Assembly: GCF_030915385.1 (NCBI RefSeq)
Contig: NZ_CP133268.1
Span: 1,488,001-1,552,000, forward strand
DNA length: 64,000 bases
Reading direction: 5' to 3'
From: Neobacillus sp. PS3-12
GTDB taxonomy: Bacteria; Bacillota; Bacilli; Bacillales; Cytobacillaceae
Part shown: one piece after another, positions 18,003 to 26,953 of the stretch
How positions within the stretch are numbered: position 1 is the stretch's first letter
How the letters are laid out: each line of letters begins with the position of its first letter
Translations under genes and position numbers: made by a program
Notes under the pieces: model-generated
Databases searched by the model: none
What the model was told of the DNA's origin: nothing
Seen by the model: only the letters and a program-made list of their open reading frames with translations

Positions 18003-18587
18003 ATGACTGAATATAGTTTCGTTATTATTCACGGACTTGGCGGAAGCGGATTGGACCATTGGCAAACTTGGTTAGCAAATACCTTAAAACAACGGAATTT
18101 TAATGTTTTTTATCCTACCTTTTCAAAATTTAATCGTCCTAATTTGGATATTTGGCTTAAAGAATTAAAATCCACTTTAGAATCAGTTCCAAAGCACCAC
18201 AAATTAATCATCGTTACACATAGTCTTGGCGGGTTACTTTGGCAGCATTATGCTGCTTCGGTAGATAACAGAATAGCTGATCAGGTTATCCTTGTAGCCC
18301 CACCTTCTCCTTCAGTCGTCATACCTGCTGCAAAGTCGTTTTTTCCTGTTCCATTAAGTGGCACAAACCTCAGAAGGGTTTCTGAAAAAACATTATTTAT
18401 TAACTCCACCAACGATCCATATTGCAGCATTGAAGATGCCATCCAATATGTAAGACTTGGTTTGCCGGTCATTTCACTTCCAAATATGGGGCATATCAAT
18501 GTAGAATCCGGACACGGCAGCTGGCCATGGATATTGGATTTATGTGAAAGGTTTGTTAATGACTCCAAGTCCGTATGTTCACTTTAA
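18003..18587 (+). CDS. RBBP9/YdeN-family serine hydrolase
   Basis: A 194-residue small alpha/beta hydrolase of the RBBP9/YdeN family. IIHGLGGSGLDHWQTWLANTL is the family N-terminus, THSLGGLLWQHYA carries the nucleophilic Ser (near residue 77), and SNDPYC and MGHINVESGHGSWPW carry the acid and His. Natural substrates of this family are poorly known. GAGGAGG lies just upstream of the ATG. It is followed by a bidirectional terminator facing the ABC operon. Confidence 0.85.
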   Translation: MTEYSFVIIHGLGGSGLDHWQTWLANTLKQRNFNVFYPTFSKFNRPNLDIWLKELKSTLESVPKHHKLIIVTHSLGGLLWQHYAASVDNRIADQVILVAPPSPSVVIPAAKSFFPVPLSGTNLRRVSEKTLFINSTNDPYCSIEDAIQYVRLGLPVISLPNMGHINVESGHGSWPWILDLCERFVNDSKSVCSL

Positions 18588-18601
18588 AGAAAATCCCTCA
18601 T

Positions 18602-18646
18602 AAAAAAACCTTCCATTAAATAGGTAAATTAGATGGAAGGTTTTTA
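18602..18646. terminator. Bidirectional intrinsic terminator
   Basis: AAAAACCTTCCAT and ATGGAAGGTTTTT form a long stem between convergent genes. Confidence 0.85.
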
Positions 18647-18651
18647 GCTTT

Positions 18652-19728
18652 TTAGTTTGCTTTATTCACGAATTCATTTGTATATGTTTTCTTTACATCT
18701 ATATTTTTAACACCCGGTTTGAAAGAAGCAAGGATTTTTTGAACGTTTTCAGGAACACCTGTAGGCATTTTACCATCAGTAGTGAACATTGGCAGTTGTC
18801 CTTTTAATGCTTGGATGTATAAGTCTTTATCTCCTGCATAATAGTCAGTTGGCATTTTAGCAGCAATTTCTTCAGGGGTATGCGTGCTCATCCATTTCAA
18901 TGTTTTAACATATGCATTAACAAGCTTCTGAACCGCATCCTTGTGTGAATTTACATAAGAAGATTGCATATAAAGGCTTGTAGAGGCATAACCTCCGCCT
19001 AACGCTTTATTCGATGCATCTTTATGGTTCATATCAACCAATGGAAAGGCTAAATTCTTATTTTCTAACATCGTTGCCGTAGGTTCACTCGTAACGGCCG
19101 CATCAATTTTGTCATTTTGCATGGCAGCAATTAACGTGGCACCTGCACCAACAGGAAGTGGTGTATAATCACTTTCTTTACCTCCGCCTTTCACCACGTT
19201 GTACGTTGCTAACATGTTCGTCGAAGAACCAAGACCCGTTACCCCGATTTTCAATCCTTTTAAGTCAGAAACGGATTTTACTTTATCCTTCAATTTATTG
19301 GATACGAGTAAAGTTTCTCCTGGTACATCCGCCATGGTAATTACGGCTTCAACACTTTTCCCTTTTGATGCAAGGTCAAGGGTATGGTCATAGAATCCGC
19401 CGGCACCATCAACCTGACCCGCTAAAAGAGCCACCTCTGCATCTTGTCCAGCACTTTCTTCTATAAGACTGACGTTTACCCCTGCTTCTTTGTAATAACC
19501 AAGCTCTTGCGCCAGCATGAATGGCATATAAATAATTTTTTCTAACCCGCCAACCATGATATTCACCCTTGGCGCACTTGATGATTGATTTGAGCTTGTC
19601 TTTGCCGTTGACGACTTAGAATTAGTAGATGAAGAACTAGTTGCCGATGAGCAACCTGCAAGAAGCATCGTAGAAACAACAACACCTGACACACCAGCGG
19701 ATATTTTTTTCATCGTACTTTTTTTCAT
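18652..19728 (-). CDS. SsuA/NMT1-like substrate-binding lipoprotein of an ABC importer
   Basis: A 358-residue extracytoplasmic binding protein. A signal peptide ends in lipobox LLAGC (Cys near 26), followed by a Ser/Thr/Asn-rich linker. The binding domain starts VNIMVGGLEKIIYMPFMLAQELGYY and includes GLKIGVTGLGSSTNMLATYNV, typical of nitrate/sulfonate/taurine and related binders. The substrate is unknown. It is the last gene of the operon with the ATPase and permease upstream. The operon has a perfect cre at its head and sits divergent from a two-component system, so its substrate may be a carbon source. Confidence 0.8.
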   Translation of the reverse strand: MKKSTMKKISAGVSGVVVSTMLLAGCSSATSSSSTNSKSSTAKTSSNQSSSAPRVNIMVGGLEKIIYMPFMLAQELGYYKEAGVNVSLIEESAGQDAEVALLAGQVDGAGGFYDHTLDLASKGKSVEAVITMADVPGETLLVSNKLKDKVKSVSDLKGLKIGVTGLGSSTNMLATYNVVKGGGKESDYTPLPVGAGATLIAAMQNDKIDAAVTSEPTATMLENKNLAFPLVDMNHKDASNKALGGGYASTSLYMQSSYVNSHKDAVQKLVNAYVKTLKWMSTHTPEEIAAKMPTDYYAGDKDLYIQALKGQLPMFTTDGKMPTGVPENVQKILASFKPGVKNIDVKKTYTNEFVNKAN

Positions 19729-19752
19729 GTAATCTCCCCCTAATTTTTAAAA

Positions 19753-20610
19753 TTATTTTCGAACGTAACGCCAAGCGATAAAACGTTTTTCAAGCTTTGA
19801 AACGCCCCAGTCAGCAATTAGTGCTGTAACGGATAGGATTAACATTCCTGCAAATACCCCTGTTGTATCAAATGCTCCTTGTGATTGAGCAATTAAATAC
19901 CCTAATCCTTGTGTTGCACCTACAAACTCTCCAACAACCGCCCCGATTAAAGCAAAGCCAAAACTTGAATGAAGGCTGGAGAGGATCCATGTGAGTGCAG
20001 ATGGGATGATTACATGCCGAGCCAGCTGGCCCTTGCTTGCTCCGAGCAGGAGAGCATTATTGACTAAATTTCTATCAACTTCCCGAACACCCTGAAACGC
20101 ATTGAAAAATACGATAAAGAAAGTTAAAACAAGACCAGAAGCAACTTTTGACGGCATTCCCAATCCAAACCATAGAATGAAAATAGGAACTAATACAACA
20201 CGTGGAATGGCGTTGATCATTTTAATATACGGTCCTAATACCACGGATAGCAATTCATTGACACCCAGTGCATATCCAAAGATAATTCCAAAAATCCCAC
20301 CAAGGATAAAGGAGAGCACCGTTTCTTCGAAGGTCACCCAAAATTGAAGCCATAGAGGACCCGCTGTTGTTCCGTCTACAGCCCATGTCCAAATATGTTT
20401 CACGATATCTTTAGGACTAGAGAAAAAAAACGGATCAATGATTTTTTGACTTGATAAATATTGCCATGAGCCCATCAAAACGACAAATACTAACAATTGC
20501 AGACTCAAATTTCGAGCTCGAAGTCTAAATGCAGCTTTCTTTAACTCAGCCTTTCGTGAAACCACTTCTACACTAACAGGATTAGCTAGTGAGTTTGCTT
20601 GAGTTTTCAT
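19753..20610 (-). CDS. SsuC-like ABC importer permease
   Basis: A 285-residue inner-membrane permease with about six helices and the EAA coupling motif LLGASKGQLARHVIIPSALTWIL. SALTWILSSLHSSFGFALIGAVVGEFVGATQGLGYLI is typical of the SsuC/TauC/NrtB type. It partners the overlapping ATPase gene (29-bp overlap at 20582-20610) and the lipoprotein downstream. GAGGTGATGATCAGCT precedes the ATG. Confidence 0.88.
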   Translation of the reverse strand: MKTQANSLANPVSVEVVSRKAELKKAAFRLRARNLSLQLLVFVVLMGSWQYLSSQKIIDPFFFSSPKDIVKHIWTWAVDGTTAGPLWLQFWVTFEETVLSFILGGIFGIIFGYALGVNELLSVVLGPYIKMINAIPRVVLVPIFILWFGLGMPSKVASGLVLTFFIVFFNAFQGVREVDRNLVNNALLLGASKGQLARHVIIPSALTWILSSLHSSFGFALIGAVVGEFVGATQGLGYLIAQSQGAFDTTGVFAGMLILSVTALIADWGVSKLEKRFIAWRYVRK

Positions 20611-21424
20611 AGCTGATCATCACCTCGTCCTTCAGATCTTCCCAAATTTGTTGATGAATTCTCATAAAAGCAGGATCAAAGCTTATTTCTGCTACATTAC
20701 GTGGTCTTGGCAAGTCAATTTTGTAATCACCTTTGATGGTTGCCGCCGGCCCTGCTGTAAGAACGATTACCCGATCACTAAGTGCAATCGCTTCTTCTAA
20801 ATCATGGGTGATAAAAAAGACAGACGCAGAAGTCTCTTCCCAGATTCTTAATAATTCATCCTCCATTAAATGTCTTGTGTGCACATCGAGCGCTGAAAAA
20901 GACTCATCCATAAGAAGAATTTCCGGCTGAACGATTAGGCATTGGGCCAATGCTACCCGTTTTCTCATACCACCCGAAAGCTGGGAAGGATAAAATCCCT
21001 CAAACCCTTTAAGACCAACTCGGGTAATCCATTTTCTCGCTTCATTATAGGCCTCTGACTTACTTACTCCTCGTAACCTCAAGCCAAGAGAAACATTATC
21101 GATAACCGTTTTCCATGGAAAAGCATTTTCAGTTTGAAAAACACATGCTGCTCGTTGGTTTGTCCCATCTAACTTTTGCCCAGAAATATAAACCTCACCC
21201 TCCGAAGGCGGCTCAAAACCAGCAATCAAACTAAGTGTTGTTGATTTCCCGCAGCCTGTCGGTCCAACAATCGATACAAATTCCCCCTTTGGAATGTTCA
21301 AATTAATATCCCTTAAAACGGTATGGACCTCGCCTGAAGGCTTGATAAATTCCTTCGTTACTCCTTTTAGTTCGATCATGTTTGGTGCCGTTTGTGTTAC
21401 AGCTTCGTATACCCTCTTCTCCAT
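20582..21424 (-). CDS. SsuB-like ABC importer ATPase
   Basis: A 280-residue ABC ATPase: Walker A GPTGCGKST, Q-loop VFQTENAFPWKT, signature LSGGMRKR, Walker B ILLMDESFSALD (Glu to Ser change at the position after Glu is common in this group), switch His in ITHDLEEA. I use the ATG at 21422-21424, about 12 nt after GGGGGAGG; an in-frame ATG at 21436 abuts that site and is less likely. First gene of a three-gene import operon. The C-terminus overlaps the permease gene. Confidence 0.85.
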   Translation of the reverse strand: MEKRVYEAVTQTAPNMIELKGVTKEFIKPSGEVHTVLRDINLNIPKGEFVSIVGPTGCGKSTTLSLIAGFEPPSEGEVYISGQKLDGTNQRAACVFQTENAFPWKTVIDNVSLGLRLRGVSKSEAYNEARKWITRVGLKGFEGFYPSQLSGGMRKRVALAQCLIVQPEILLMDESFSALDVHTRHLMEDELLRIWEETSASVFFITHDLEEAIALSDRVIVLTAGPAATIKGDYKIDLPRPRNVAEISFDPAFMRIHQQIWEDLKDEVMISYENSSKLTS

Positions 21425-21455
21425 ATCACTCACCATCCTCCCCCATCCCTTTAAA

Positions 21456-21470
21456 TGATAGCGTTTACAT
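21456..21470. promoter_or_regulatory. cre (CcpA) site at the head of the SsuABC-like operon
   Basis: On the minus strand ATGTAAACGCTATCA fits every position of WTGNAANCGNWWNCA. It lies about 30 bp upstream of the ATPase start, a position expected to repress the operon on preferred sugars. Confidence 0.75.
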
Positions 21471-21532
21471 TTTTGATTATAGAATTAACAGAATATTAAA
21501 TAAATATTTCTGCAATATGTTTGATAAAAGCA

Positions 21533-21560
21533 ATAAACACAATTAAAACGATAAACACAA
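21533..21560. repeat. 18-bp-spaced direct repeats in the divergent promoter region
   Basis: ATAAACACAA occurs at 21533-21542 and 21551-21560. The spacing of 18 bp is close to two helical turns, as expected for a tandem response-regulator binding site. The adjacent response regulator is the natural candidate. Confidence 0.45.
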
Positions 21561-21665
21561 CGGGAAAAATCACCTATTTTTGTAGACTCATCAGCAATTT
21601 ATATTTTAAAATAAACATGTTCAGTATTTTCTGAAAAAAACAAAAGGAAAAGAATGTGATTAGAC

Positions 21666-23259
21666 ATGAAACATAAAAAAAACCAAGTAAAACTGCGCAC
21701 TAAAATTAATCTTCTAATCTTACTCAATCTCCTTTTTGTCCTTTTACTTTTCATTGTTTCTCTTTCCTTCATCATGGTGCATCGCGAATATGATGAAACA
21801 GGCCAAACTGCTTTAGCAGTTGCAAAAACAGTAGCAGAATTGCCCGGAAATTGTTCAGGCCTTCCAAAAACAAGATCCTTCTTTACAAATTCAACCTATT
21901 GCAGAAGATATTCGAAAAAAAGTGGGAGCCCAGTTCATTGTCATTTCCAATACGAATTTAATTCGTTACAGCCATCCTGACCCTAAAATGATAGGAAAAC
22001 ATATGGTGGGCAATGATGATAAACTTGTTTTACACGGGCAAGGGAGCATTACCCAAGCTACCGGGACTCTAGGCCTTTCCATTCGTGGAAAATACCCGAT
22101 CTATAATTTACAGCACCAGCAAATTGGTGTCGTATCTGTTGGTTTTCTACTTCAGGATATTTGGAAAAAGATAACTTCCTTAATTCTCGAAATAATCGGC
22201 ATTGGGATTATAGCCCTAATCGTCGGGCTAATTGGTGCTTTTATTCTCTCCGGTCATATTAAAAAACAAATTTTTAATTTAGAGCCATATGAAATCGCCT
22301 TCCTAACAAAACAGCAGGCGGCCATTCTTGAATCGATTCGGGAAGGAATAGTAGCCATTGATACAGATGGAAATATTACAACATTAAACCAAGAAGCAAA
22401 AAATATGTTGGATTACGGATCAGACGGTTTAAATGGGACAGCCATTACATCAATATTGCCGAACTCACGACTTACCGAAGTTATAAATGATGGTATTCCG
22501 CATTATGATCAACAAATGATCGTAGGTAATAATTTGGTTGTCGTAAATAGGGTACCTGTAAAACTCAACGGCGAGGTGATTGGGGCAGTAGGCAGTTTCC
22601 GAGATAAGCTTCATCTGGACCATTTAGAAAATCGGCTTGCTGATATCGGGAATTATGTTGATACATTACGCAGCCAACGCCATGAATTCATGAATAAGCT
22701 TCACCTTATTTCCGGTTTAATCCAAATGCAAGAATATGAACTTGTAAAAGAGCTGATTGATAAAGTGCATACTGAACAACAAAATGTTCTTAACTTCTTT
22801 TTAGCTCATATTCGTGATCCAGCTATTGTCGGTGTCCTTATGGGGAAAATGCACCGAGCAAAAGAGCTTGGTATCCATCTAGCTGTTTCAGAAAACTCTG
22901 ATGTAAAAGAGCGTTGCCCGCACAGAGAGATCATTCTTACGATTCTAGGAAATGCCATTGAAAATGCAATGGAGGCCATACAAGCCTTTGATTCGAAAAA
23001 AGAAGCATCTAAAATCAATGTTTATATGAAGGAGGAAATCGATCATCTATACGTGGAGATAAGTGATAATGGCCCTGGTATTGATCCTAAGCTTGGGAAT
23101 AAAATTTTTGAAGATGGTGGAACAACCAAAGGAGAAAATAGAGGGTTAGGGTTGGCATTACTAACCCGCTTAGTAGCAAGGCAAAATGGCAGTATTAAGA
23201 TGATTTCTTCCTTAGAAGGGGCAACATTACAAGTAAGTTTACCAAAAATGGAGGTTTAG
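21666..23259 (+). CDS. CitA/DcuS-type sensor histidine kinase, frameshifted as given
   Basis: A membrane sensor kinase with helix 1 (about 15-37), an extracytoplasmic PASTA-free PAS-like sensor region, helix 2 (about 175-197), a cytoplasmic PAS (EGIVAIDTDGNITTLNQEAKNML), an H-box of the SpoOB type (LRSQRHEFMNKLHLISGLIQM, phospho-His) and an HATPase domain (NAIENAMEAI, SDNGPGID, GLGLALL). The start at 21666 lies in a different frame from the rest. Deleting one C of the CCC run at 21843-21845 turns ELPGNCSG into ELPEIVQAFQKQDPSLQIQ and rejoins the frames, giving 530 residues. The response regulator follows 1 bp downstream. Family members sense citrate, C4-dicarboxylates or malate. Confidence 0.85.
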
Positions 23260-23260
23260 G

Positions 23261-23947
23261 ATGGATAATCGTTCATTGCGTGTGCTGGTCGTAGATGATG
23301 ATTTTATGATTGCAAAACTGCACGGGAAATTTATTGATTCTCAAATAGGATATAAATTGGTCGGCACAGCCCATAGCTACGAAGAGGCATTATCATGTAT
23401 GGACAAACATGAGCCTGATCTTTTGCTTTTAGATATTTATCTTCCCGATCGGTCCGGGTTAGAATTGCTACATACAATCCGCTTACAAAATAGACGTTGT
23501 GATGTGCTGTTAATTACAGCGGCAAAAGAACTTGAAACAGTCGAGATGGGCTTCCGTTTTGGTGTCATTGATTATCTTATTAAGCCTTTTAATTTTTCTC
23601 AATTGCAAGCTGCACTGATAAAATATTCAAAATTTAAATCCCGACTTTCTGCTTATTCTGAAGTAGACCAAGGGACCTTAGATGATTTAAAAAAGCTGCG
23701 GATTTCAGAATCATCCCTGCCAATCAACCCAAAAGGGATTGATATACGTACGTTAGAAAAAATCAAAATTTGTATCCTTGATTCGGCAAATCCATTAAGT
23801 GCGGATCAAATTGCCAAATTAGCAGGAGTAAGCCTTTCAACAACACGAACTTATCTTACCCACTTAGTAGACGAACAAATATTAATAGAAGAACAAAAAT
23901 ACGGAACAGTTGGACGCCCGCTCCGTTTATACCGGATTGCTAATTGA
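23261..23947 (+). CDS. CitB/DctR-family response regulator
   Basis: A 228-residue response regulator. The receiver domain (1-120) has the acidic pair DDD, phospho-acceptor Asp in LLLLDIYLPDRSG (near residue 57), and Lys in YLIKPF. The C-terminal HTH (NPLSADQIAKLAGVSLSTTRTYLTHLVDE) is of the CitT/DctR/MalR type. It is coupled to the sensor kinase upstream. Its likely targets are the divergent ABC operon and perhaps its own genes; the 18-bp-spaced repeats in between are candidate sites. Confidence 0.9.
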   Translation: MDNRSLRVLVVDDDFMIAKLHGKFIDSQIGYKLVGTAHSYEEALSCMDKHEPDLLLLDIYLPDRSGLELLHTIRLQNRRCDVLLITAAKELETVEMGFRFGVIDYLIKPFNFSQLQAALIKYSKFKSRLSAYSEVDQGTLDDLKKLRISESSLPINPKGIDIRTLEKIKICILDSANPLSADQIAKLAGVSLSTTRTYLTHLVDEQILIEEQKYGTVGRPLRLYRIAN

Positions 23948-23952
23948 GAAGC

Positions 23953-23989
23953 GAAAACCTGGCTCCTCTTTGGAACCAGGTTTATTTTT
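23953..23989. terminator. Bidirectional intrinsic terminator
   Basis: AAACCTGG and CCAGGTTT form a stem between the convergent response-regulator and adhB genes, followed by TATTTTT on the plus strand. Confidence 0.8.
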
Positions 23990-25124
23990 AGGGTTTCAAT
24001 ACAACTTTAATACAATCTTCCATTTTTGTATCAAATACTTCATATCCATGCTTTGCCTGGTCAAGCGGCAGGACATGAGTGATGATATCACTTGGATCCA
24101 CTTTTCCCTCGGCAAACAGATTATAAAGAAACGGCATGTATGGGATCACTGGTGCTTGTCCCATTTTCAGGTCAATATTTCGTTGAAATAAATCCCCAAG
24201 CGGGAAAGCATTATACCGACCGCCATATACACCTGTTACTTGGATGGTTCCACCTTTTCGAACAGCTTGACTTGCAATGACGAGAGCACTCATCGTTCCG
24301 CCATGAAGCTTTAAACCTGTTGCCAAAAATTCCAGCGGGGTCATTTTCCCGTCCATTCCCACAGCATCAATCACGACGTCTGCTCCGCCCTGAGTAATCT
24401 CCCGCAAATATTCACCTGTGTTATCATGCTGTTCAAAATTGACGGTCTCTACTTTATTGGTTTTCTTTGCATGCTCCAAACGATAGTCAATATAATCCAC
24501 TGCAATAACCCGTTTAGCCCCTTTATACCAGGAAAATTTTTGAGCAAGCAATCCAACTGGTCCGCAGCCTAAAACGACAACGGTATCGCCATCCTTCACC
24601 CCTGCATGATCGACACTCCAATAGGCCGTACCTGCGGCATCTGCCAATAAAACTAACTTTTCATCTTCAACTTCACAATTCTCAGGAATTTTGAATGGAG
24701 TAAAGTCGCCAAATGGGACACGCATATATTCAGCTTGCCCGCCGGCGTAGCCGCCTGTTGTTTCCGTATACCCAAAAAAGCCGCCCATTTCACCATGAGG
24801 ATTCGAATTATCACATTGGCTTGTCAGATCGTGTGTACAATACCAGCAGTGGCCGCAGCTAACATTAAAAGGAATAATGACCCTGTCACCTTTTTTTAGT
24901 TTGGTCACTTCTGGGCCAACTTCTTCCACAACCCCCATTGGCTCATGACCGATCACGTAGTCCGTTGGGGTGTTTGGAATCATAGCGTGGATTAAATGCA
25001 AATCAGAACCACAAATAGCCGAGGTAGTAATTTTTACAATAATATCATCTGCGTTTTTGATTGAGGGGTCTTTTACTTCTTTCACTTCGACATTTTTAAT
25101 TCCTTGGTATGTAACTGCCTTCAT
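23988..25124 (-). CDS. adhB: AdhB: zinc-dependent alcohol dehydrogenase (formaldehyde dehydrogenase-like)
   Basis: A 378-residue medium-chain dehydrogenase/reductase. Catalytic zinc ligands are visible (CGSDLHL, GHEPMGVVEEVG) as are the structural zinc cysteines (CGHCWYCTHDLTSQC). The Rossmann fold is GCGPVGLLAQ and then AVDYIDYRLE. It resembles glutathione-independent formaldehyde dehydrogenases and B. subtilis AdhB, which has the same length. The ATG at 25122-25124 follows GGAGGGAGG; a TTG three codons earlier is too close. As in B. subtilis, it is flanked by CotF-like yraDEFG genes, so a forespore- or spore-related function is likely. Confidence 0.87.
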   Translation of the reverse strand: MKAVTYQGIKNVEVKEVKDPSIKNADDIIVKITTSAICGSDLHLIHAMIPNTPTDYVIGHEPMGVVEEVGPEVTKLKKGDRVIIPFNVSCGHCWYCTHDLTSQCDNSNPHGEMGGFFGYTETTGGYAGGQAEYMRVPFGDFTPFKIPENCEVEDEKLVLLADAAGTAYWSVDHAGVKDGDTVVVLGCGPVGLLAQKFSWYKGAKRVIAVDYIDYRLEHAKKTNKVETVNFEQHDNTGEYLREITQGGADVVIDAVGMDGKMTPLEFLATGLKLHGGTMSALVIASQAVRKGGTIQVTGVYGGRYNAFPLGDLFQRNIDLKMGQAPVIPYMPFLYNLFAEGKVDPSDIITHVLPLDQAKHGYEVFDTKMEDCIKVVLKP

Positions 25125-25141
25125 TCTGAACAACCTCCCTC

Positions 25142-25501
25142 CTATTTATTAGGTGTCGCAAACATTCCTCTTCGGTCCGTATCATTCGGATAGATATTTA
25201 ATAAGGCAATTTGAACAGCCGTCTCAGCTGCTTTTATATCAATTGGAAATTGTTCGTTCACATCGTATGGATGAAGCCAGCCTTTTTTCATCATCAATTC
25301 CGATAATTCACTATGCAGATCAATAGCTGCTTCCAATTGTCTGCGTAATGCCATCCTTAACTCCGGGTTAGCAGTTTCGGTAATAGCAAAACCATAATTT
25401 CGGATCCCGCTCTTCACCATCAATAAAAAATCCATGGCAAAAGCTGAATCAGCTAAGTCTGGCATCCCTTCAGCATTTCTTGGGTCTAAATAGTCTTCCA
25501 T
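25142..25501 (-). CDS. yraF: CotF-family spore coat-like protein (YraF)
   Basis: A 119-residue CotF-domain protein (FAMDFLLMVKSGIRNYGFAITETANPELR, LRRQLEAAIDLHSELSELMMKKGWLHPY). CotF proteins are ferritin-like helical bundles of the spore coat or spore interior. The ATG at 25499-25501 follows GAGGTGAGG. It sits between the small YraG-like gene upstream and adhB downstream, all on the minus strand, an operon expected to be expressed during sporulation. The promoter was not identified. Confidence 0.82.
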   Translation of the reverse strand: MEDYLDPRNAEGMPDLADSAFAMDFLLMVKSGIRNYGFAITETANPELRMALRRQLEAAIDLHSELSELMMKKGWLHPYDVNEQFPIDIKAAETAVQIALLNIYPNDTDRRGMFATPNK

Positions 25502-25511
25502 TTCCTCACCT

Positions 25512-25721
25512 CTACTGGATTTCAGGTATTTGTTTATAAAATCCCAACAGTTCATTTACATCTTTAATGGACTGCTGAACATCTTTTTCCATCAATGCCT
25601 TCAAATCATTATCAAAACATAGGCCTTGCATTAATTTTGAGCGTAATAAACATACTGTCTTAAAATTAAGAATTTCATGGGTTTCCATAGTTTCATGCAA
25701 TGCTAAAGATTCAAGTTCCAT
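25512..25721 (-). CDS. yraG: Small CotF-associated protein (YraG-like)
   Basis: A 69-residue helical protein (LALHETMETHEILNFKTVCLLRSKLMQ) that resembles an N-terminal CotF-type helical region. It pairs with the downstream CotF-like gene; the same two-gene pattern occurs in opposite orientation next door (yraE-yraD). AGAGGTGATTTT precedes the ATG. Confidence 0.7.
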   Translation of the reverse strand: MELESLALHETMETHEILNFKTVCLLRSKLMQGLCFDNDLKALMEKDVQQSIKDVNELLGFYKQIPEIQ

Positions 25722-25846
25722 AAAATCACCTCTGATTTATATTCCCCGTTTGTTAAATACTTTTATGCAAATGTTCAGTTTGAATAAGAATGGCACTTCT
25801 TAGAAATCATAAAAAACAAATCTTTATCATGCAGGGAGTGGAAAAA

Positions 25847-26050
25847 TTGACTAAATACCTGGCACTTCATGAAACACTGGATCTACATGAACTTTTAACA
25901 TTTAAAAATCTTTGTTTAACCAAGGCAACAACCATGAGTGCTCTCGCCCAGGATGAGGAATTAAAAAATCTGCTTGCCAATGATGCCGCATCCGGAACAA
26001 GACATATAGAACAACTGCAAATCTTTCTAACAAATCGGAGGGAACATTGA
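25847..26050 (+). CDS. yraE: Small CotF-associated protein (YraE-like)
   Basis: A 67-residue helical protein, clearly paralogous to the YraG-like protein (LALHETLDLHELLTFKNLCLTKATTMS aligns with LALHETMETHEILNFKTVCLLRSKLMQ). I start at the TTG at 25847-25849 because GGGAGTGG lies just upstream and it matches the length of its paralog. The longer frame from 25790 has no ribosome-binding site. It overlaps the next gene by 1 bp. Confidence 0.68.
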   Translation: MTKYLALHETLDLHELLTFKNLCLTKATTMSALAQDEELKNLLANDAASGTRHIEQLQIFLTNRREH

Positions 26051-26349
26051 TGAATCAATTTATTCAAAATATGGTGGGAATGGGAGGAATAACAGATCAA
26101 ATTATTGCAACAGATTTGTTAATTTCGGCAAAGGCTGGTGTTCATAACTATGCAGTAGCCATCACGGAGGCTGCGACCCCAGAACTAAGGGCAACTTTAA
26201 AGGAACAATTATTTGCTGCTATTGATACACATGAAGCTGTCAGTAATTATATGGTGGCTAAAGGATTCTACCATCCTCATAATTTAGGTGAACAGTTGAA
26301 TGTTGATTTAACTGCCACTGACACGGCTTTAAATCTTGCTGAAAAGTAA
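26050..26349 (+). CDS. yraD: CotF-family spore coat-like protein (YraD)
   Basis: A 99-residue CotF-domain protein (ATDLLISAKAGVHNYAVAITEAATPELR, KEQLFAAIDTHEAVSNYMVAKGFYHPH), the same length as B. subtilis YraD. GGAGGGAAC precedes the ATG at 26050, which overlaps the YraE-like stop (TGATG). A weak hairpin follows near 26366-26400. It is the mirror image of the yraG-yraF pair. Confidence 0.8.
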   Translation: MNQFIQNMVGMGGITDQIIATDLLISAKAGVHNYAVAITEAATPELRATLKEQLFAAIDTHEAVSNYMVAKGFYHPHNLGEQLNVDLTATDTALNLAEK

Positions 26350-26416
26350 AACACATGAAATTCTATTTTGGTCGTCAATCAAGGTAATTGACGGCCATTT
26401 CCAGTGACAATTATTA

Positions 26417-26445
26417 TTGACATGAATGGAATGTATTGTTAAGAT
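26417..26445 (+). promoter_or_regulatory. SigA promoter of the glycine-riboswitch operon
   Basis: A consensus TTGACA is followed by exactly 17 bp and TAAGAT. It lies upstream of the riboswitch. Confidence 0.8.
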
Positions 26446-26484
26446 TTTTTCATTGAATATAGCAAGCAATGAAAGTTATGGGTA

Positions 26485-26640
26485 AAACTATAACTGGAGC
26501 AGCTTCTGGAGAGACCGATTTTTTGCGGCGCCGAAGGATTCACAATCTCAGGCAAAAGGACAGAAGAAGATTTTGTGCAATCCTGCACACTCTTCTATAC
26601 CTTTACCCAAGATTGGTCATGATCCAATCTTTTTTTATTT
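26485..26640 (+). promoter_or_regulatory. Single-aptamer glycine riboswitch with terminator
   Basis: The conserved aptamer core is visible: GGAGAGACCG, GCGGCGCCGAAGGA, then AATCTCAGGCAAAAGGACAG. A 3' linker with an internal GTGCA/TGCAC hairpin follows and may act as the ghost aptamer of singlet glycine riboswitches. AGATTGG...CCAATCT and seven T residues near 26611-26638 form a terminator. Glycine switches usually turn expression on by preventing termination. The regulated genes are an ACT protein and a UPF0210 protein. Confidence 0.85.
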
Positions 26641-26660
26641 CTCAAAATGAGGTGGAAAAT

Positions 26661-26936
26661 ATGGAAAGAAGAAGAGCAGTAGTTAGTGTTATTGGAAAGG
26701 ACCAAGTCGGCATTATTTCAAGAGTTACCACCATACTAGCTAATAATAATATGAACATTCTTGACATTAGTCAAACCATTTTACAAGACTTTTTTACCAT
26801 GATGATGCTGATTGATGTCTCAACAGTTGAAAATTTAAACAAGCTTCGGGAAGAACTAGATATAGCCGCCGAAGATATGGGCTTAAAAATCAATATTCAA
26901 CTAGAAGAAATCTTTCAGGCCATGCACCGAATTTAA
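26661..26936 (+). CDS. ACT-domain protein (UPF0237-like)
   Basis: A 91-residue single ACT domain: [37 protein letters not shown], then [13 protein letters not shown] domains bind amino acids. The protein is the partner usually found next to UPF0210 proteins (17 bp gap here). The ATG at 26661 follows GAGGTGG; the longer open frame upstream covers the riboswitch and is not real. The glycine riboswitch in front suggests its ligand may be glycine or a related amino acid. Confidence 0.85.
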   Translation: MERRRAVVSVIGKDQVGIISRVTTILANNNMNILDISQTILQDFFTMMMLIDVSTVENLNKLREELDIAAEDMGLKINIQLEEIFQAMHRI

Positions 26937-26953
26937 TTGAGGGAGAGATACAT

